Shown in pieces: positions 60,601 through 64,000 of a stretch of DNA of 64,000 nt (the first letter of the stretch is position 1; the number at the start of each line of letters is the position of its first letter). The DNA lies in IMG/VR virus record IMGVR_UViG_3300007504_000003, positions 1 to 64,000 of that record; one strand, 5' to 3'. The position numbers and the translations under genes are program-made. The stretch comes from a virus. The notes beneath the pieces were generated by a model that worked only from the letters and a program-made list of their open reading frames with translations, had not been told where the DNA came from and searched no databases.

Positions 60601-61346
60601 CCCGCCAGGGGATCGCGAATCCCTGGCTGACGCAGTTGACCTATGACGTGGATGTGTTGGACCAGTTCGTAGAGGAGGCCACCTTTGAAGAGCGGATCGA
60701 ACCTCTCATGGACGCCGTGTTCAACAAACTCCGGGACCGCTCGATCATCGCCCGGGTCGTTCGTCGAGAGCAGGAGCTATCTCGGATAGTTGATAGAAAG
60801 TTGATCCTGTTAAAAACAGGTACTTACGAGCGTCTCCTCCGCTGTGGGGCGGCTGAAGGAGATGGTTCTCGGGTTGGTGTCTTCATCCCCTTGCCCGCGA
60901 ATCTGGCTCAGCAGTTCCCCTCTCTCAAGGAGGATTCGAGCCCTGTTCATGTGACCTTCCTGTACGCCGGGAAGGTCTGGGAGGAGGGGTTGTTCATGGA
61001 GATTCTGAGGCGTCGGCTAGGGGAGCTGGAGGCTCCTGTCCAAGCGAGGCTGGACGGTCAGGACTTCTTCCGCAACGCAGACGGCTACATCCCTCATGTC
61101 CGGGTTCGGTTCGATCAGGATCTTGCTCGGGTTCGGAAGCTAGTGATCGACGATCTTCGGGAGGCGGGCTGGACTCTGGCGGATAGGAGTCAGATGGTGT
61201 GGCGGCCTCATGTCACTCTCGGCTACCAGAAGCCCCACTCGGAGCATTATCAGGGTGAGGTCCCGACAGGCGGTTGGGAATTTGATCGCTTGGAAGTCTG
61301 GGGCCTGGAGCGTAAGAAGGTTTTGCTCCTGGGCAAAAAAGCCTAG
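57603..61346 (+). CDS. Polyvalent protein: zincin peptidase plus 2H phosphoesterase
   Basis: A 1247-residue protein. The N-terminal 200 residues have two beta-rich repeats; the middle is helical. Around 826-830 is a zincin motif LLAHELSHYFE, with an FDGLL lead as in peptidases carried in phage 'polyvalent' proteins. The C-terminal 130 residues form a 2H phosphoesterase: two HxT motifs, HVTFLYAG (1116-1118) and HVTLGYQK (1203-1205). Such enzymes cut 2',5'- or cyclic phosphodiester bonds; phage Acb1, which destroys immune cyclic nucleotides, is of this fold. Size and multidomain plan suggest injection with DNA. Activity is inferred. Confidence 0.7.
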   Translation: MNQHVQVAAELRRRMGSLVYTSSGVLYVLTPETLAQLSEGDQWVGLVSSDDLEGAHRLVEHCGGGVLREPSSGTYAVETVAKWGRVGAQVGTDTAAVWAIAPEQLHHFIEDEGLAGLDWQVWANRWEDLESSWRAHGGAVFHTGGDGGFEVEVEGAVRSLGLTRPYGTPQYREAGWWAITPEDPGINPPPVDKGGLMNAVPGVDPDEGALYNGDGPADMMEAVLDEIDMIYREAWGRGATVAEMDAVWEFIFRGYRKGAKASGWNVWVDKAVELTGVPMKVLLLCLDESRTRDAVRLWREGSERGDFTGFGEHIKACVSLAWDDSSFMMEQLPAKPDSVKLLLARQYRQAFDEERLTEAGKAIEGFSLGMALAITQGFVSTHPFFDLGEIRRFIQIRKKYHGVFTAAAAVLAEYFGDAPRFQAAIPGLRRISIMPPAQVRGALSAGVQAFRSLGRVRVSDLPGYEYQSPPRLVVQSFVAIHRALRLSGLEERGDYYRAFSDLETLLDVFLRSRSTPAPVKTLFRKLKLLGIPRDSADVLHFDADPGAWFDLTSDQRAGIRREVLGLQDELSSLFTRDMDVEERSAEAKRLMGALSQIQARAGIHLAHLMEEDQPPLDKVLRSEAQVNRDGPTEYVLDSFKKDLLSSWEESPSFRPKLLSKRELGKLFTTLDKVKTFSTMERVIKTAVRRGLLHKTALETLTSKLDKARRNKALRDNPVLAPLQWEPMTEQEFVAAHDAGGVDFRGDAWTEEQKAEVLGRASRAIVDLEGVFGKGFCGRHARKLMFRFHEGSGTGSGALAHYFGWEDRNRWQPRVSFGEDFDGLLAHELSHYFEDLLAFRIEKATNPDMPEYQYGDVAHGWGDLFGRTGTSLRQFVERSGNSTMGKALQEHFPEFLELMATVVSTPDYARWEDKIGGALSDALYEAITEVTGQSPYAEGNEQARGWMDAQYQSDLPPEVLEAAKRRAIRLRDGDPRKLTYYHSSPECWARLCEQYVYTKLARQGIANPWLTQLTYDVDVLDQFVEEATFEERIEPLMDAVFNKLRDRSIIARVVRREQELSRIVDRKLILLKTGTYERLLRCGAAEGDGSRVGVFIPLPANLAQQFPSLKEDSSPVHVTFLYAGKVWEEGLFMEILRRRLGELEAPVQARLDGQDFFRNADGYIPHVRVRFDQDLARVRKLVIDDLREAGWTLADRSQMVWRPHVTLGYQKPHSEHYQGEVPTGGWEFDRLEVWGLERKKVLLLGKKA

Positions 61347-61352
61347 TTGGTT

Positions 61353-61360
61353 CGTATAGA
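61353..61360 (+). promoter_or_regulatory. CGTATAGA promoter-like element
   Basis: CGTATAGA followed by GGGAC and ATG 61366, a five-base gap, matching 13517. Again a leaderless or near-leaderless arrangement. Confidence 0.55.
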
Positions 61361-61365
61361 GGGAC

Positions 61366-62634
61366 ATGTCGCCTTACGCTCCAAGAATCGCGGACCTTTG
61401 GCTGTCCCGCTCTGCGGATTCGGCTGCCCACGTTCGTTCAATCGCGTTGATGCGGTTTCTCTCCCGGCTGGCTCTCCGGCTGGGGAGAGCCGTGGCTGAG
61501 AACGTCTACGTGGTGGGCGGGGCGGTTCGGGATTTCGTCTTGGACCGTCCGATCAAGGATATCGACGTGGTGATCGACTCCGTCTCTCTCGGGAGAGACA
61601 GCGAGTGGTTCGCCCGTCAGATTTCCGCAGCCGTCCCGGCTCGGACGTCGCTGGTGACCAACAACTATGGGGTCGCCATTCTCACCATTTCGGAGTCCTG
61701 GGTTCTGGAAGGTGTGGAGATGCAGGGCGAAGTGATCGAGATCGCCAATGCCCGGACGGAGTCCTATGGGGGTGCTTCAGGGAAGGGCTACAAGCCCTCG
61801 GAGGTCGCTCCGGCGAGGATTGAGGATGACGTGGCACGCAGGGAGTTGTCCTACAACACCTTGATGATCCGGCTCCTCCATCTGGCGGACGGGCCGGATA
61901 AGGCAGACATTCTGGACCTGACGGGCTGCGGCCTCAGTGACCTGGAAGCTGGGATTATGCGTTGCCCGGCGGATCCCAACATTGTGTTCTCCGACGACCC
62001 GAGCCGGATGATCAGGGTGATTAAGTTCGCTCTTCGTTACGGGCACCGTCTCACTGAGGACACTCGGGCGGCGATCCTCAACAACGCGGAGAAGATCAAG
62101 AACATCCCGGGCGGGCATCTCATCAACCTCCTGACGGGGATCATCCTCCGTGAGGCGACCTGGAAAGAAGCCCTTCAGTGGATGCAGGATCTGAACCTCC
62201 TGGCACCGATCAGGGAGATGGTGCTGTCGGACGAGCAGCTCAAGACCTCTCTCATCAACCACATCCGGGGTTACCGGTTGGAGATGCTGTTCAGCTTGAT
62301 GGATCTGGGATTGCCGGTGGGCTACCGCGTGCGTTTCCTCCCTCGGGCGGATCAGAGTCATCTACGCGACTCTATCGGTCACTGGCCGGCTGAGGAAGCG
62401 TGGGGGTTCGTGGAAGCCTTGCGGAACCCTGGCGTCATCATCCAGGACAAGAAGTTTTTCCCTGAACTGGCTCGGGAGCATGGGTTCCTCGGCCCTCAAA
62501 TCGCGGGGTTCAACCGCGAGGTGTACCTGCCCATAGCTCGGAGGATCCTGATGGGGGATCCCCACATTCGGTTGAGCCCGGCCCGCTTTCGACGAGAGAT
62601 CGCTGACCGAGTCAGGGCACGTCTTCGGCGGTAG
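61366..62634 (+). CDS. cca: CCA-adding/poly(A) polymerase-family nucleotidyltransferase
   Basis: A 422-residue class II nucleotidyltransferase. The head carries VYVVGGAVRDFVLDRP and DIDVVID (catalytic Asp residues); then VIEIANARTESY, the DVARRELSYNTLMI motif and the neck motif DDPSRMIRVIKFALRYG. Length is close to bacterial CCA enzymes. It would add CCA (or A) to tRNA 3' ends. No normal tRNA gene is in the window. The N-terminus begins with PRIADLWLSRS, a form of the recurrent tag, so it may also be packaged. Confidence 0.8.
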   Translation: MSPYAPRIADLWLSRSADSAAHVRSIALMRFLSRLALRLGRAVAENVYVVGGAVRDFVLDRPIKDIDVVIDSVSLGRDSEWFARQISAAVPARTSLVTNNYGVAILTISESWVLEGVEMQGEVIEIANARTESYGGASGKGYKPSEVAPARIEDDVARRELSYNTLMIRLLHLADGPDKADILDLTGCGLSDLEAGIMRCPADPNIVFSDDPSRMIRVIKFALRYGHRLTEDTRAAILNNAEKIKNIPGGHLINLLTGIILREATWKEALQWMQDLNLLAPIREMVLSDEQLKTSLINHIRGYRLEMLFSLMDLGLPVGYRVRFLPRADQSHLRDSIGHWPAEEAWGFVEALRNPGVIIQDKKFFPELAREHGFLGPQIAGFNREVYLPIARRILMGDPHIRLSPARFRREIADRVRARLRR

Positions 62635-62657
62635 GTTCTCTATCTCAGTGGGGTGAT

Positions 62658-63782
62658 ATGAAGGATTACCCGCCCTCTCGTCTTGTAGCCTCTCGTTGGT
62701 TGGTTGCATCCAAGTCGAAGTACCGATCCGTTTTGCGGCGGGGTCGCTCTCGCGTGGAAGCCGCCTACCGGCAGGATGATTGGACTGCGGCTGCGGCTGC
62801 CTATGAGCAGGCGGCTTCGGCTCTCCGTCCCCTCGGGGGACTTCTGGATGGGGTTACCGTCGAGCGGCAGAGTGAGCGGAGGAAGCTGAAGAACGTCCGC
62901 CGGAACCTGTCTCTGATCAAGCGGTATACGGCTCCTGGCTTCCTCCGAGATACCGAGTATCAGACCGCCTATTGGGCTTGGAGTAGCTGGGAGACGCTAG
63001 AAGATGCCGTGAAGGCTGTTCTGAGAGTCTGGGAGCGAGTGACCGGGTACCAGAGCTTGACTCGCTCCTTCCAGCACGGCCCTTTCACGGTTGAGAATCA
63101 CTACGGCTACCGTGAGGAGGAATTGGCGGCACCCTTATCGCTCCTCTCAGGAGCGATGGATCAGATCCGCTCCCGGGGGTTTGAGGAGGTCTTGTACGGG
63201 GTCGTTCAAATAGTGAGCCCGAAGAGCGGGGGGTTCTGTGGGAGGTACTTCAAGAATGGGGACTTCCTTCAGATCAACGCGGATTGCCAGTACCGCTTAG
63301 GGGCTGTTCATACGGTGGTCCACGAGCTAGGTCACCGGTTCTGGTTCCAGAAGATGACGTCCGCACAGCAGAAGGCATATGACGACGCCTATTCGGGTAC
63401 AGCAGGCGTTGTGTTCTCTCTGGGGGACCGGGAGGACATGTGGCAGGCGTTCAAGGAAGCCGGGTACACCCTCCGAGGTGCTCATCGGCGGTTGAGGAAC
63501 CCCGCCTTGCGGGAGCATCTCTCGGATTATGTCCGGGAGAGGAGGAAGGGGTTGTTGATCGTCCCGGACCCGCGGACGGGGTTCATGGAGGCCCATGCTC
63601 AGAGAGCTTTCGTGGTCCCTTCTGTGAGAAACTTCTTCCTGGGCCGCCCCGTCTCCGTGAGTGATTACGCTGAAACAGGCGGGGTGACGGAGGATTTCGC
63701 TGAGGTCTTCGCGTTCTTCTGCACCGGGAAGAGGGTTGACGCAAGGGCTCTGGAACGCTTCCGGGACGCGACCGGCCGCTAG
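62658..63782 (+). CDS. Tagged zinc metallopeptidase
   Basis: A 374-residue protein beginning SRLVASRWLVASKSKYRS (tag LVASRWL, 9-15), followed by a helical region and then a metallopeptidase core: HTVVHELGHRFWF (222-226, HExxH) and, later, VTEDFAEVFAFF, with a possible third ligand. Fits a gluzincin-type phage peptidase. May act in head maturation, host-wall passage or on host proteins after injection. The tag and neighbouring peptidase suggest virion cargo. Confidence 0.7.
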   Translation: MKDYPPSRLVASRWLVASKSKYRSVLRRGRSRVEAAYRQDDWTAAAAAYEQAASALRPLGGLLDGVTVERQSERRKLKNVRRNLSLIKRYTAPGFLRDTEYQTAYWAWSSWETLEDAVKAVLRVWERVTGYQSLTRSFQHGPFTVENHYGYREEELAAPLSLLSGAMDQIRSRGFEEVLYGVVQIVSPKSGGFCGRYFKNGDFLQINADCQYRLGAVHTVVHELGHRFWFQKMTSAQQKAYDDAYSGTAGVVFSLGDREDMWQAFKEAGYTLRGAHRRLRNPALREHLSDYVRERRKGLLIVPDPRTGFMEAHAQRAFVVPSVRNFFLGRPVSVSDYAETGGVTEDFAEVFAFFCTGKRVDARALERFRDATGR

Positions 63783-63805
63783 TTCCTCTATGTGGGGAGG
63801 CTAGC

Positions 63806-64000
63806 ATGGAAACCCTCGCCCACGCTGAAGCCTCTGACGGCTCGCTCCCTATCATGGAGCCCCTCCACAATGTGCGGGAGGTGGCTAAGCAACTCATCCT
63901 GTTGGAAGACCACCTCTTTCATCCTGAGCGGCACTGCGAGGATTGCATCACCAAGCATCTCCTGACCGCTGAGGCGTTCGCAGAGGAGGCCCGTTCTCTC
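63806..64000 (+). CDS. Partial gene: small HC-C motif protein (runs off window)
   Basis: An open frame from ATG 63806 (GGGGAGG upstream) to the window end, at least 65 residues. It has a helical segment NVREVAKQLILLEDHL and RHCEDCITKHLL, a Cys/His site (HCxxC..KH) that may bind metal. C-terminal part lies beyond the window. Function unknown. Confidence 0.5.
   Translation, partial: METLAHAEASDGSLPIMEPLHNVREVAKQLILLEDHLFHPERHCEDCITKHLLTAEAFAEEARSL

Overview
The window is a stretch of a large, GC-rich (about 60% by eye), double-stranded DNA tailed bacteriophage (Caudoviricetes). It holds a large terminase, a portal protein, tail or fibre-like proteins and virion metallopeptidases. It also holds an unusually complete phage replication and recombination set. 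Genes are tightly packed with ATGA/TGATG overlaps, and no integrase, plasmid or host housekeeping block is visible. Gene content suggests a large or jumbo phage. The host cannot be named; a bacterial-type clamp and clamp loader and a phage lipoprotein point to a bacterium.

Layout. 1-3.4 kb (minus strand): a protein kinase (cut by the window edge), a PP2C phosphatase, a VWA protein and a nicotinamidase-like hydrolase, in one operon. 3.5-14.2 kb: mixed-strand accessory genes, including a deoxynucleoside kinase, a C39-like protease, a ParB/Srx-like protein with a duplicated domain, sigma-like proteins, a P-loop kinase and a 71-residue ubiquitin-like protein. 14.2-14.95 kb: a gene-free, hairpin-rich stretch followed by a G-poor CA-rich tract. 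15-17 kb: clamp loader delta' and delta. 17.2-21.4 kb: class II ribonucleotide reductase with two inteins. 22-29 kb: RecD2 helicase, a probable ssDNA-binding protein, RuvC and RecA. 29-40.5 kb: Rad50/SbcC split into two genes, Mre11/SbcD, a Cas4/AddB-like nuclease, sliding clamp, TOPRIM primase, DnaX, a NusG-like factor and a sigma-like factor. 40.5-47.8 kb: fibre-like proteins, thioredoxin and many probable virion proteins. 47.8-55.8 kb: packaging genes, with TerL and portal each carrying an intein. 55.8-57.5 kb (minus): tyrosine phosphatase, SWIM and Cys-rich small proteins. 57.6-64 kb: a 1247-residue polyvalent protein (zincin plus 2H phosphoesterase), a CCA-adding-type enzyme, a metallopeptidase and a partial gene.

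How it fits together. Nucleotide supply (NrdJ, dNK), clamp plus clamp loader, primase, RecA, RuvC, Rad50-Mre11, RecD2 and an SSB-like protein make replication and recombination largely self-sufficient, although no DNA polymerase or replicative helicase lies in the window. A recurrent CGTATA-type element sits upstream of many transcription units. Together with the sigma-like and NusG-like genes it suggests phage-specific transcription control. A short tag, (R/T)(V/I)AxRWL, recurs in at least seven otherwise unrelated proteins and may mark virion-packaged cargo. The most unusual items are the kinase-PP2C-VWA triad, the ubiquitin-like protein, the split Rad50, the four inteins in three essential genes, the tag, and the zincin-2H polyvalent protein.
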